Source: Serratia sp. H1w (GTDB taxonomy: Bacteria; Pseudomonadota; Gammaproteobacteria; Enterobacterales; Enterobacteriaceae). From it: a stretch of 64,000 bases of DNA. The stretch's first letter is position 1. Each line of letters opens with the position of its first letter. The stretch is taken from positions 38,393 to 102,392 of the forward strand of contig NZ_AYMQ01000031.1 of NCBI RefSeq assembly GCF_000633355.1. The letters run 5' to 3'. The position numbers were made by a program, and so were the translations under genes. Shown in pieces: positions 57,344 to 64,000 of the stretch. Under the pieces are notes generated by a model. The model did not search any database, was not told the origin of the DNA, and worked only from the letters and a program-made list of their open reading frames with translations.

Positions 57344-58062
57344 GATTTAATCCCCCGTTCCTTAAATTTCTTGCGTTTTTCCGCTATTTCCGTTGCCAAC
57401 TGCCAGCGTTTAACTGGGCTGTCGCGCAGCGCCGGTAATACCCCCGTTTCCTCGGGCTGTGCCAGTCCGATTTCACTCAGCATCGGGTGCTCAATGTTCT
57501 TTTGCGCCGTAGCCGTAATAACATGCGCAGTCAGCGCCCCCAATACGCGCTGTTCAATCACTCTCATCGGGTTATCGTGGTAAACACTGTAGGCTTTCTT
57601 TGCCAGGGAGCAGGCATTGACAACATCGGCGCTCAAGAGCGCTTTCCCCAGGGCGTCCACGGCCTGAGCCATTGCGTGCTCGGCAAAGGCGTTCAAAGCC
57701 TCTCGGTGCGCGTCGACCAGCTTGGGTGCCGTCGTTCCACAGCAAAGGTGGAGGTACATTTTATCCACCTCCATTTCTTCAATCAGGCCGTCGAACTCTT
57801 TGGTCAGTTCCCGCTTGGAGATCCGGCTGTGGTGCTGTGCTTGCAACTCCGGGGTCATTTCCCCACGCAGTTTGCGGAACAGGGTGCGCCACTGGCTTTC
57901 CGCTTCGTGACTTTCTACCTCGGTGTCTTTCTTCTGTTGATGGCAACGGGCGATGCCTGTTACGACCTCCGTTAGCTCCTGGGCGTTTTTGTCGTGGGCG
58001 GCGCGGGCATCACGCAGCGCTTGCAGCTTTTGGGTGATGGACTTGGGTAGCGTGGTGCTCAT
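57340..58062 (-). CDS. sid: Sid-like capsid size determination protein
   Basis: A 240-residue helical protein, close to the length of P4 Sid (about 244), with shared features in order: ARAAHDKNAQELTEVV, SQWRTLFRKLRGEMTPEL, SKRELTKEFDGL and a C-terminal RWQL...KFKERGIKS end. Sid forms an external scaffold that forces helper capsids to a small size. Start at MSTTLPKSIT with GGAG nine bases ahead; the upstream in-frame extension is not supported. Operon with ogr. Confidence 0.78.
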   Translation of the reverse strand: MSTTLPKSITQKLQALRDARAAHDKNAQELTEVVTGIARCHQQKKDTEVESHEAESQWRTLFRKLRGEMTPELQAQHHSRISKRELTKEFDGLIEEMEVDKMYLHLCCGTTAPKLVDAHREALNAFAEHAMAQAVDALGKALLSADVVNACSLAKKAYSVYHDNPMRVIEQRVLGALTAHVITATAQKNIEHPMLSEIGLAQPEETGVLPALRDSPVKRWQLATEIAEKRKKFKERGIKS

Positions 58063-58217
58063 GGTGGTGTCTCCGGTGTTCGTCAATGTGTCGCCATTCT
58101 GTTGATAACCGCACAACATCGCTATCAATGCCCGTTGGATCACCGGCAGGACAACACCCCGTGAAATTGCCCAGAAAATCATCACCAAGATTTTAGTTTT
58201 TATATAAACTATTAACT

Positions 58218-58312
58218 ACTGTTCACTTTAATAAAAAATAGAGTTAAATCAGTAAGTAAAGTAGTGAACAGTTGACTTAAAACTCATCACTCACTGTTCA
58301 CTACTGTTCACC
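58218..58312. other. ori1-like replication origin with four iterons
   Basis: GTGAACAGT-type decamers occur at 58218-58226 and 58293-58301 and 58303-58312 (inverted) and 58264-58272 (direct). P4 alpha protein binds type I iterons of the form GGTGAACAG(A/T). The cluster sits in AT-rich DNA between sid and alpA, the position of ori1 in P4. Confidence 0.72.
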
Positions 58313-58606
58313 CTGCCCAAAATTGACCTTTTCCCTGGCTAGCCTCTTCATCGTCTTTTCAAACGTTTTTACCTATTGATTATTATTTATTTACCACTAT
58401 TTCTTTCTGATTGAACTCTTCCTCCCCTTCCTCATCCCTCATCACTATTAATCACATAATGTGTATGTTTTTCAGTCAATTGCGTAATCCACCACACAAC
58501 AAACCCTTGTTGCCATCATGAAAAATATTCACATAATAGGGCGCTACCACACGAGTCCACACAGTCCCGGTGAGTCACCACCGGATATAAACGAGGTAGC
58601 ATAACC
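58313..58606. promoter_or_regulatory. AT-rich leader between ori1-like site and alpA
   Basis: No ORF is seen. The segment should carry the late leftward promoter of the alpA side and possibly AlpA binding sites, as PLL does in P4, but I cannot fix its elements. GAGG precedes the alpA start. Confidence 0.35.
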
Positions 58607-58867
58607 ATGCTTGCAGTTGCCACACCGTCCCGTTCTACCCCCGCGCCAACCCTGACCGAGCCAACGTCCCGCGATCGCTTTATGCGCCTGCCTGAAGTGC
58701 TCTATACCACCGGCCTTTCCCGCTCCACCGTGTATGAAATGATTGGGCGTTCACAGTTCCCAAGCCAGATTTCCCTGGGCGGTAAGAATGTTGCCTGGCT
58801 TGAGTCTGAGGTTGAAGAATGGATGGCTGAACGTATCGCCAACCGTCACCCGGAGGCCGTAGCATGA
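58607..58867 (+). CDS. alpA: AlpA/Vis-family regulator
   Basis: An 86-residue AlpA-type protein with a short Pro/Thr-rich N-terminus and a MerR-like helix-turn-helix: RLPEVLYTTGLSRSTVYEMIGRSQFP, then GGKNVAWLESEVEEWM. In P4 Vis acts as excisionase and as repressor of late and int promoters. First gene of the rightward block; overlaps the next ORF (ATGATG). Confidence 0.9.
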   Translation: MLAVATPSRSTPAPTLTEPTSRDRFMRLPEVLYTTGLSRSTVYEMIGRSQFPSQISLGGKNVAWLESEVEEWMAERIANRHPEAVA

Positions 58868-59112
58868 TGCTCCTGACGCTCGGCCAACAAACCTTTAGCC
58901 TGGATCACGGCGATGCCCTGTTTGTGGCAGAAGCTATCCTGATGCTGCGCAAGAACCCTAAAATGGCCCTGTCTGAACGCCACAGCGCCAAGCATGGCGT
59001 GATTGCCCTTACTTGCCAGGGGCCCTCGATTTACCACCGGCCCCAAGTGCGCCATGTACCGCTTTCCAACGCCGCCGACAGCTACAAAACCTCTGACCTG
59101 ACAGACTGTTGA
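58864..59112 (+). CDS. Small satellite protein of unknown function
   Basis: An 82-residue product not recognised. It begins within the alpA stop (ATGA), so it is translated with alpA. A conserved-looking N-terminal half ([20 protein letters not shown]) is followed by a loose C-terminus. No signal peptide or membrane segment is seen. Confidence 0.6.
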   Translation: MMLLTLGQQTFSLDHGDALFVAEAILMLRKNPKMALSERHSAKHGVIALTCQGPSIYHRPQVRHVPLSNAADSYKTSDLTDC

Positions 59113-59153
59113 TCACTATGCGATCGATTGAACATCCGTATGCGTTTTCTGGC

Positions 59154-59183
59154 TTGCCCTGGCGGCAAGCCCTACGTTATAGT
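59154..59183 (+). promoter_or_regulatory. Candidate early promoter (PLE-like)
   Basis: TTGCCC, 18 bases, TATAGT, giving a start near 59190, just ahead of the first immunity repeat. Position matches P4 PLE. Confidence 0.5.
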
Positions 59184-59212
59184 CCTTGCGCTGTCGCACA
59201 ATCGGCAGCCGG

Positions 59213-59238
59213 GCGTGAGAACCCGTGTTACTTATTGG
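59213..59238 (+). promoter_or_regulatory. Immunity target sequence A
   Basis: GCGTGAGAAC (59213-59222) and TACTTATTGG (59229-59238) recur in the same order at 59417-59426 and 59448-59457. Both are complementary to the RNA segment at 59374-59394. This corresponds to seqA of P4. Confidence 0.7.
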
Positions 59239-59244
59239 CGACTC

Positions 59245-59268
59245 AACACGCGCCTAGCGTGTTTTTTT
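59245..59268 (+). terminator. Early attenuator terminator
   Basis: AACACGC-GCCTA-GCGTGTT followed by a seven-T run, directly after target A. In P4 immunity, CI RNA pairing with the leader promotes early termination at such a site. Confidence 0.82.
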
Positions 59269-59340
59269 ATGTCGTGGCCTTGGTGCGCTCATTTTTTGCA
59301 CAGTGGTTTTTATGCTACTGTAGCGATCAAACAATGGTGG

Positions 59341-59412
59341 CTCAGGCGGGGCAGCCTTCGGGCTGGCCGGTTTCCAATAAGGCCGGTTTCTCACCCCCGT
59401 CTGGGCTACCAC
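59341..59412 (+). ncRNA. cI: CI-like antisense immunity RNA
   Basis: Contains a CAGCC-TTCG-GGCTG hairpin and a second hairpin whose GGCC arms (59365-59368, 59381-59384) expose CCAATAA in the loop. CCAATAAG and TTTCTCAC within it are complementary to CTTATTGG and GTGAGAA(C) in both flanking target sequences. P4 immunity uses a ~70-nt RNA with this logic. The right-hand target includes the ribosome-binding site of the next gene. Ends are approximate. Confidence 0.68.
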
Positions 59413-59416
59413 CCTT

Positions 59417-59460
59417 GCGTGAGAACTTAGGTGGTAGCAATAACCAATACTTATTGGAGG
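59417..59460 (+). promoter_or_regulatory. Immunity target sequence C overlapping a ribosome-binding site
   Basis: Second copies of GCGTGAGAAC and TACTTATTGG; the latter runs straight into GGAGG, so pairing with the CI-like RNA would mask the ribosome site of the gene at 59469. Confidence 0.7.
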
Positions 59461-59468
59461 CTGCCACC

Positions 59469-59660
59469 ATGGCTACTACCCTCACCCCGTCACACCCGCA
59501 ATTTGTCTTCCTGTTTGCTGCCGTGCGCCGCAACACCACCACATTACAGCCCTGCATGCTGCGTACCGTCGCCGATTGTGAGCAAGCCGCCCGTCGCGCC
59601 CTGGTTCGTGATTACGTGCTGTCCTTCGCAGGCCGTCTGCCTGTCGCGGAGGTGGCATGA
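59469..59660 (+). CDS. Icd/Ash-like small protein
   Basis: A 63-residue product ([12 protein letters not shown], then [13 protein letters not shown]) matching the C-terminal part of proteins annotated as host cell division inhibitor Icd-like or Ash family. GGAGG lies eight bases before this ATG, so I use it. Longer in-frame forms (from 59334 or 59109) would read through the immunity RNA and terminator and seem artefactual. In P4 the equivalent early genes block host growth when immunity is lifted; that role is inferred. Confidence 0.65.
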   Translation: MATTLTPSHPQFVFLFAAVRRNTTTLQPCMLRTVADCEQAARRALVRDYVLSFAGRLPVAEVA

Positions 59661-59920
59661 ATACCCTGGCCGCCCGTTTCTATAGCGATACCCACTACCC
59701 GATCCCGCACGCCGATTTCCTGCGCTTGCAGCATGCACACTCTGTCGGGGTATTGTTCCTCGATATGCTCGATCAGATGAACTGCTGCGGCCAACGCCCG
59801 GACAGCTTCCAACAAGATGCTCTAGCTTCCGTGGTGGCGGTACTGACCGACCAACTCGGACAGGTGGTCACCACCTGCGAATCCCATATCAATCACAACC
59901 TGGAGGCGACCGCCGCATGA
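59657..59920 (+). CDS. Small satellite early protein of unknown function
   Basis: An 87-residue product, not recognised, starting within the stop of the Icd-like gene and overlapping the next gene by four bases. It contains a helical middle ([15 protein letters not shown]) and no obvious DNA-binding motif. In the P4 order this position is near the small early genes that include epsilon. Confidence 0.6.
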   Translation: MNTLAARFYSDTHYPIPHADFLRLQHAHSVGVLFLDMLDQMNCCGQRPDSFQQDALASVVAVLTDQLGQVVTTCESHINHNLEATAA

Positions 59921-60258
59921 ACACACTCAATCAATCCTGCCTGCCTATTGAAGTGCGTACAGCGGTGTATCGCCGTGCGGTGGCGCAAGCCTATCTCGAT
60001 ACCTGCGCCTTTTATGGGCTTAGTCTCGGTTACTCGCTGGATGAATTGCAAATGACCATCGCCATGCAGTTGGAAGGCTACTTTGTTGGTCAGCATGGCC
60101 CGGAAGAGGGTATGGACATGGCGTGTGCCATGTTGGGTGATATGGTGCAGCCGGATATCCTGGTCGCTCCTCCCCGCCTGACGCCGTTAGGGCAAAAGAT
60201 GATGGATGAACTGTGCTGTGACCAGCTCGCCGCCACCGCTAATACGACCGTGCATTAA
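59917..60258 (+). CDS. Small satellite early protein, possible epsilon-type derepression protein
   Basis: A 113-residue acidic helical product (AVAQAYLDTCAFYGLSLGYSLDELQMTIAMQLEGYF is its core, given here as a region at about 20-54). Function not recognised. Directly upstream of the alpha primase in an overlapping series, where P4 carries epsilon, which inactivates the helper repressor. The equivalence is positional only. Confidence 0.55.
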   Translation: MNTLNQSCLPIEVRTAVYRRAVAQAYLDTCAFYGLSLGYSLDELQMTIAMQLEGYFVGQHGPEEGMDMACAMLGDMVQPDILVAPPRLTPLGQKMMDELCCDQLAATANTTVH

Positions 60259-60268
60259 GGGAGCGACG

Positions 60269-62593
60269 ATGATGCTATTAAACGTTTCACATACCTCACG
60301 TGCAGCAACCGGCCAATGGCCGGTATTACTTCCTGCCCTGGGCATTCACATCACCGCCGGGAGCCGGGAGCAGCCTTGCCCGGTCTGCGGCGGCAAAGAC
60401 CGTTTTCGCTTCGACAACCAGCAAGGACGTGGAACCTGGTTCTGTAACCAGTGTGGCGGCGGGGATGGTCTGTCACTGGTCGAAAAGGCGCTGGCGGTGA
60501 CCACCAAAGAGGCCGCTAACAAGGTGGCCGGGGTATTGGGTAACACCTCACACGCCCCATTACCGGTGCAGGATAGCCAACAGGATAAAACTCAGGCCCG
60601 GCAACAGGCCGCCGAACAGGCCCGCCAACTGTTGGCCGCCGCAGTCCCCCAGGCAGGCAATGCCTACCTTACCCGCAAAGGCTGGCCGGATGTGGACACC
60701 CTGACCTTACAGGGCAAGCCCCTGCGCGTGGGCGGTATCACTTACCAACCCGGTGACCTGCTGTTACCGCTGACCAATGCCGCCGGGGAGGTGGTCAACG
60801 TCCAGTTGATCAACACAGCAGGCGACAAGCGCACCCTGGCCGGAGGGCAGGTCAAAGATGCCTGCCATTCTCTGCCCGGGCCGGATCACGCGGTGATCTG
60901 GTTAACGGAAGGCTACGCGACCGGGCTGACCGTGCATCAACTGACCGGGGAAAGCGTCTGTATTGCGCTCAGTGCCAATAACCTGCCCGCCCTGGCCCAA
61001 CAGTTGCGCGCACAATACCCGGATGCCTTGCTGTTGCTGGCCGCCGACAATGACGAGAACGGCACCGGCCAAACCCGCGCCACTGAGGCGGCCCAACTGA
61101 CCGGCACTAAATTGGCATTACCGCCAGTGGCCGGCGATTGGAACGATCTCTATCAGCAACAGGGCAAACTCCCTACCCTGGCACAGTTGCAGGCGTTTAA
61201 CCCACCGCAGCACCCTAGCCCGTTCGACACCCTCAGCGATGCCGACCTGAAAGCCATGAGCGCCAGTGAGAAAGCCGCACTGCTGGCCGAACACTACCAG
61301 CACTTGCTGGCGGTGCCGCCGGTGGGGGAAGATTTGTGCCGCTACGAGAACGGCGCATGGCAGGTATTGCCTTACCGGGTACTCAGCCGGGAAATTGCCG
61401 CCCTGTTCCAGAAAATCCGCGCCCCGTTCTCTGCCTCCGGGATCGGCAGCGTCCTGGATACACTTAAACTGATGGTGCCACAGATGGGCACCCCGGCCCG
61501 CCAGTTGATCGGTTTTCGTAATGGGGTGTTTGATACCGTCACCGGCACTTTCAGTGCCCACCAGAAAACCCACTGGCTGCGCACTGTGAACAGCGTGGAC
61601 TACACGCCATCCAAGGCCGGGGAAAATCTGGCCGACCACGCGCCCTACTTCTGGCGCTGGCTGACGCGGGCCGCCGGGCAGCAACCCGATAAACGGGAAC
61701 GTATCCTCGCGGCGCTCTTTATGGTGCTGGCAAACCGCTATGACTGGCAGATGTTCCTGGAAGTGACCGGGCCGGGCGGCAGCGGTAAGAGCGTGATGGC
61801 CTCGATCGCCAGCCTGCTGGCCGGGAAAGACAACACCACCTCGGCCTCTATCGATACGCTGGAATCCTCGCGGGATCGGGCCTCGGTGGTCGGGTTCTCG
61901 CTGATAATCCTGCCTGATCAGGAGAAATGGAGCGGTGACGGGGCGGGTATCAAGGCGATCACCGGCGGTGATGCCGTCGCCATCGATCCGAAATACCGTG
62001 ATGGCTACTCCACCCATATTCCGGCGGTGATCCTGGCGGTGAACAACAACCCGATGCAATTCAGTGACCGCAGCGGTGGCGTATCCCGTCGCCGGGTGAT
62101 CCTGCCGTTTCCGGAGGTGATACCGACCCATGAGCGAGATCCGCAGCTCCTGACCAAAATCACCGGTGAACTGGCGGTGATTGTGCGCCACCTGATGCAA
62201 CGCTTTGCCAACCCGAACGACGCCCGCGATCTGCTCCAGGCGCAGCAACACTCGGATGAAGCGCTGGAGATCAAACGCAGTGCCGATCCGCTGGTTGATT
62301 TTTGTGGCTACCTGCTGGAAGAGAGTGAACCCCACGGCCTGTATATGGGGAACGCCAATATTGTGCCCGCCAACCCGCGCAAATATCTGTATCACGCTTA
62401 CCTCTCTTATATGGAGGCGCGAGGGCACAAATACCCGTTAAATCTGACCGCGTTCGGGCGGGCTATCCCGCAGACCTTGCGCGAATACGAGATCACCTTG
62501 CTTAAGCGCAAGACCAATCAGGGGATACAGACCAACCTGGTACTGAGTGAGGATTGTGAGGCCGATTGGCTGCCTAAGTGTGAAGCCCACTGA
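60269..62593 (+). CDS. alpha: P4 alpha-type primase-helicase and origin-binding protein
   Basis: A 774-residue replication protein. Order: zinc finger (CPVC at 37-40, CNQC at 59-62), primase/Toprim part (TEGYATG at 213-219, DNDEN at 260-264), superfamily-3 helicase with Walker A GPGGSGKS at 501-508, and a C-terminal domain that in P4 binds the iterons. Length equals P4 alpha (about 777). It replicates the satellite independently of the helper. Start at the first of two ATGs behind AAGGGAG. Iteron clusters lie on both sides of the gene block. Confidence 0.96.
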   Translation: MMLLNVSHTSRAATGQWPVLLPALGIHITAGSREQPCPVCGGKDRFRFDNQQGRGTWFCNQCGGGDGLSLVEKALAVTTKEAANKVAGVLGNTSHAPLPVQDSQQDKTQARQQAAEQARQLLAAAVPQAGNAYLTRKGWPDVDTLTLQGKPLRVGGITYQPGDLLLPLTNAAGEVVNVQLINTAGDKRTLAGGQVKDACHSLPGPDHAVIWLTEGYATGLTVHQLTGESVCIALSANNLPALAQQLRAQYPDALLLLAADNDENGTGQTRATEAAQLTGTKLALPPVAGDWNDLYQQQGKLPTLAQLQAFNPPQHPSPFDTLSDADLKAMSASEKAALLAEHYQHLLAVPPVGEDLCRYENGAWQVLPYRVLSREIAALFQKIRAPFSASGIGSVLDTLKLMVPQMGTPARQLIGFRNGVFDTVTGTFSAHQKTHWLRTVNSVDYTPSKAGENLADHAPYFWRWLTRAAGQQPDKRERILAALFMVLANRYDWQMFLEVTGPGGSGKSVMASIASLLAGKDNTTSASIDTLESSRDRASVVGFSLIILPDQEKWSGDGAGIKAITGGDAVAIDPKYRDGYSTHIPAVILAVNNNPMQFSDRSGGVSRRRVILPFPEVIPTHERDPQLLTKITGELAVIVRHLMQRFANPNDARDLLQAQQHSDEALEIKRSADPLVDFCGYLLEESEPHGLYMGNANIVPANPRKYLYHAYLSYMEARGHKYPLNLTAFGRAIPQTLREYEITLLKRKTNQGIQTNLVLSEDCEADWLPKCEAH

Positions 62594-62784
62594 GTGAACG
62601 CGGTCACGATCGTTTTCACCGATCAATACGCGGCTATTGATCTGCCGAACCCATTGGACGCTGCCGCAGTGAGGCATTTATAGTCCCTTGTATAAACTGC
62701 ATACAGTCCAACACCAGGGAAAATGTATCGGTTATCCTTCCGGCCCGTTTGCGGGCCGTTCGCTCCCCCATTCACTACAACAGC

Positions 62785-62808
62785 AAAACCGGCTCCGGCC
62801 GGTTTTTT
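62785..62808 (+). terminator. Terminator downstream of alpha
   Basis: AAAACCGG-CTCCGG-CCGGTTTT followed by Ts. A weaker GGCCCG/CGGGCC hairpin lies upstream at 62742-62758. Confidence 0.85.
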
Positions 62809-62818
62809 TGTGCTTGCC

Positions 62819-63117
62819 GATCGCCACTGTTCACGCTGGAGTGAACAGTTGTGTACAGTTCCCAGATAACTCACCACCATTTAACATAATGATTTATATA
62901 TAAAATTCAAAAAGTGAACAGTGTGACCAGTTTTTCTATAAATCTTTTTTTGTGGCAACGTTCCGGCTGGTTTTGTGTTCGCGGATCGGGACTGTTCACA
63001 CTGGAGTGAAGAGTTGTGCACAGTTCCCGGAAAACTCATCACCCTTTAATGCAATGATTTATATAGATAAAATTAAAAAGTGAACAGTGTGACTAGTTTT
63101 TCTATAAATCTTTTTTT
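62819..63117. repeat. crr-like region: two direct repeats of about 133 bp with iterons
   Basis: Copy 1 is 62819-62951 and copy 2 is 62984-63117; similarity extends upstream into the preceding Gly-Gly-type GTTTTGTG stretch, giving a 165-base period. Each copy has three alpha iterons: 62826-62834, 62841-62849, 62914-62922 and 62991-62999, 63006-63014 (one mismatch), 63080-63088. In P4 the cis-required region crr is also two direct repeats with iterons, about 4.5 kb from ori1; here the distance is about 4.6 kb. Confidence 0.82.
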
Positions 63118-63471
63118 CTAAGCACTACGGCAGTTCAGAGTTATGATGGCTTAGTATTCACTTAGGGAATGCCTCAACATGATGGAACGTACGAAAAAAA
63201 CACTTTTGGATGGATTAGAACACCATGGCTTCAGTGTATTAGCTCAGACTTGACTTGACACGGCTATGGCACAGAGCAAAACCCAATCTGACAGGCAGCT
63301 CTGTGCCAGGAGCGGACATTAGTAAAGATGCTAGTTTATATTTAACAAAAAAGTCATAAAGGCACTGCAATAAATTAGTGACAATGAGTTGAAAAATAGG
63401 CAGAATCAGATTAATTTCTTATTCAATTAATATAAAAGGCTAGAGTCCCAACACATTTAGGAGAATATTTA
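63118..63471. other. Noncoding segment with an 11-bp inverted repeat
   Basis: No gene is supported; a 24-codon ORF at 63179-63253 is too short to judge. TGGCACAGAGC (63267-63277) and GCTCTGTGCCA (63298-63308) form a perfect stem with a 20-base loop. Base composition turns AT-rich from about 63330 on, marking the start of a cargo segment. Confidence 0.5.
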
Positions 63472-64000
63472 ATGATACTGTATAAATATGTCGATTTATG
63501 CACTGGAATGAAAATTGTAAGAAACCCTTCAGTAAAATTCACACATCCTTACGATCTTAATGATCCATTCGAAATAACCTCTTCATTTTATGAGGCTGAT
63601 GACCATGACTACTCACATAAAAATAATTACTCAAATCTGCTTAAATTAACATCTAGTTATGGAGTCCTTTCATTATCAAGAGCGCCGCTAAATGCTTTAA
63701 TGTGGGCACATTACGCACGGGGGAAACGACATGGGGATAGTAAATTCATTCATTTTGGAGAAAACAATACAACTCACGGGGGATTAGTCATAGGAATTGA
63801 TGCTGACAAGGCCGGGCTAAACGATGAAGGAAATAATATAATACCTGCAAAATTTGGTAGTGTAATTTACACATCGACAAAACCAACTTCGAGATTCAAT
63901 GATTCAGAAAATATAAATATCATTGAGGGAATGGTAACTCATTATGATTATAAATACTTAGAGGCACTACAAAGGATGTTTTGGTCATGTATTCAATGTG
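63472..64000 (+). CDS. DUF2971-like protein, 3' end beyond the window
   Basis: An open frame of at least 176 codons from ATG 63472 with AGGAG eight bases ahead; no stop before the window ends. The translated start MILYKYV, then NPSVKFTHPYDLNDPFE, SLSRAPLNALMWAHYA and GGLVIGIDAD match the order of motifs in DUF2971 proteins (an NDPFE block, an LMW-HYA block, then a V-IGID block). Biochemical role is unknown; such genes are often seen near defence genes. AT-rich like the SIR2 gene, so likely a second cargo gene of the satellite. Confidence 0.78.
   Translation, partial: MILYKYVDLCTGMKIVRNPSVKFTHPYDLNDPFEITSSFYEADDHDYSHKNNYSNLLKLTSSYGVLSLSRAPLNALMWAHYARGKRHGDSKFIHFGENNTTHGGLVIGIDADKAGLNDEGNNIIPAKFGSVIYTSTKPTSRFNDSENINIIEGMVTHYDYKYLEALQRMFWSCIQC

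Noticed and set aside
58063..58140. Ogr/Delta operator (TGT-N12-ACA) before sid
   Set aside because: Only imperfect or wrongly spaced candidates were found, so no site is claimed.
58200..58320. CRISPR-like array
   Set aside because: The repeats are short, in both orientations and unevenly spaced; they match P4 alpha iterons.
59109..59660. Single 183-codon version of the Icd-like gene
   Set aside because: It would be translated through a terminator and the immunity RNA, while the only strong ribosome site precedes ATG 59469.
61118..62428. Long antisense ORF (436 codons) opposite the alpha primase
   Set aside because: Same reason: shadow of a strongly biased real gene.
63179..63253. 24-codon ORF downstream of crr
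   Set aside because: Too short, with no recognisable motif or strong ribosome site.
51697..64000. Right attachment site attR
   Set aside because: No second copy of the ssrA 3' end was found by eye, so the element is taken to continue beyond the window.

Overview
The window is a stretch of an enterobacterial chromosome, most likely Serratia or a close member of the Yersiniaceae. The evidence is the gene order glnB-nadE(long form)-glrR-qseG-glrK-glmY-purL-mltF-tadA ... acpS-pdxJ-recO-era-rnc-lepB-lepA, rseCBA-rpoE-nadB-trmN6-srmB-grcA-ung-grpE-nadK-recN-bamE-rnfH-ratA-smpB-ssrA, together with protein sequences close to but distinct from E. coli. Species was judged from memory of protein families only.

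Layout. 1-1640: hmp with an NsrR operator. 1680-12951: a polyamine module on the minus strand: LysR regulator, aminobutyraldehyde dehydrogenase paralogue, YdcS-type binding protein, ATPase, two permeases, PatD, a Tat-exported spermidine-dehydrogenase-like flavoprotein and a triheme cytochrome c. The arrangement suggests polyamine oxidation in the periplasm with electrons passed to cytochrome c, uptake by the ABC transporter, and oxidation of aminobutyraldehyde to GABA inside. 13135-51716: conserved core genes with readable regulation: GlmY sRNA with a sigma-54 promoter and three GlrR boxes, a PurR box at purL, sigma-E promoters at rpoE and possibly at an unknown membrane protein, tandem FNR boxes at grcA, tandem LexA boxes at recN, and tmRNA. 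Several intergenic spaces carry one family of GC-rich palindromic, MITE-like elements.

51717-64000 (right end not reached): a P4-type phage satellite integrated at the 3' end of ssrA. It has integrase, a P2/P4-like cos site, an Ogr/Delta zinc finger, Sid-like capsid-size protein, two clusters of alpha-protein iterons (ori1-like and a two-copy crr-like repeat) about 4.6 kb apart, AlpA/Vis, an antisense-RNA immunity region of the P4 CI type, three small early proteins, and the alpha primase-helicase. No psu is seen. Between int and cos lies AT-rich cargo: a 1207-residue protein with an intact N-terminal SIR2 NADase-like domain and a long unrecognised C-terminal region, a probable abortive-infection defence protein of the DSR kind. 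A second AT-rich cargo gene, a DUF2971-like protein, starts beyond the crr-like repeats and runs off the window.

The most promising observations are the SIR2 defence protein in the satellite's int-cos slot, the CI-like RNA (whose reading-through creates an artefactual N-terminus for the Icd/Ash-like ORF), and the exported polyamine oxidation module.
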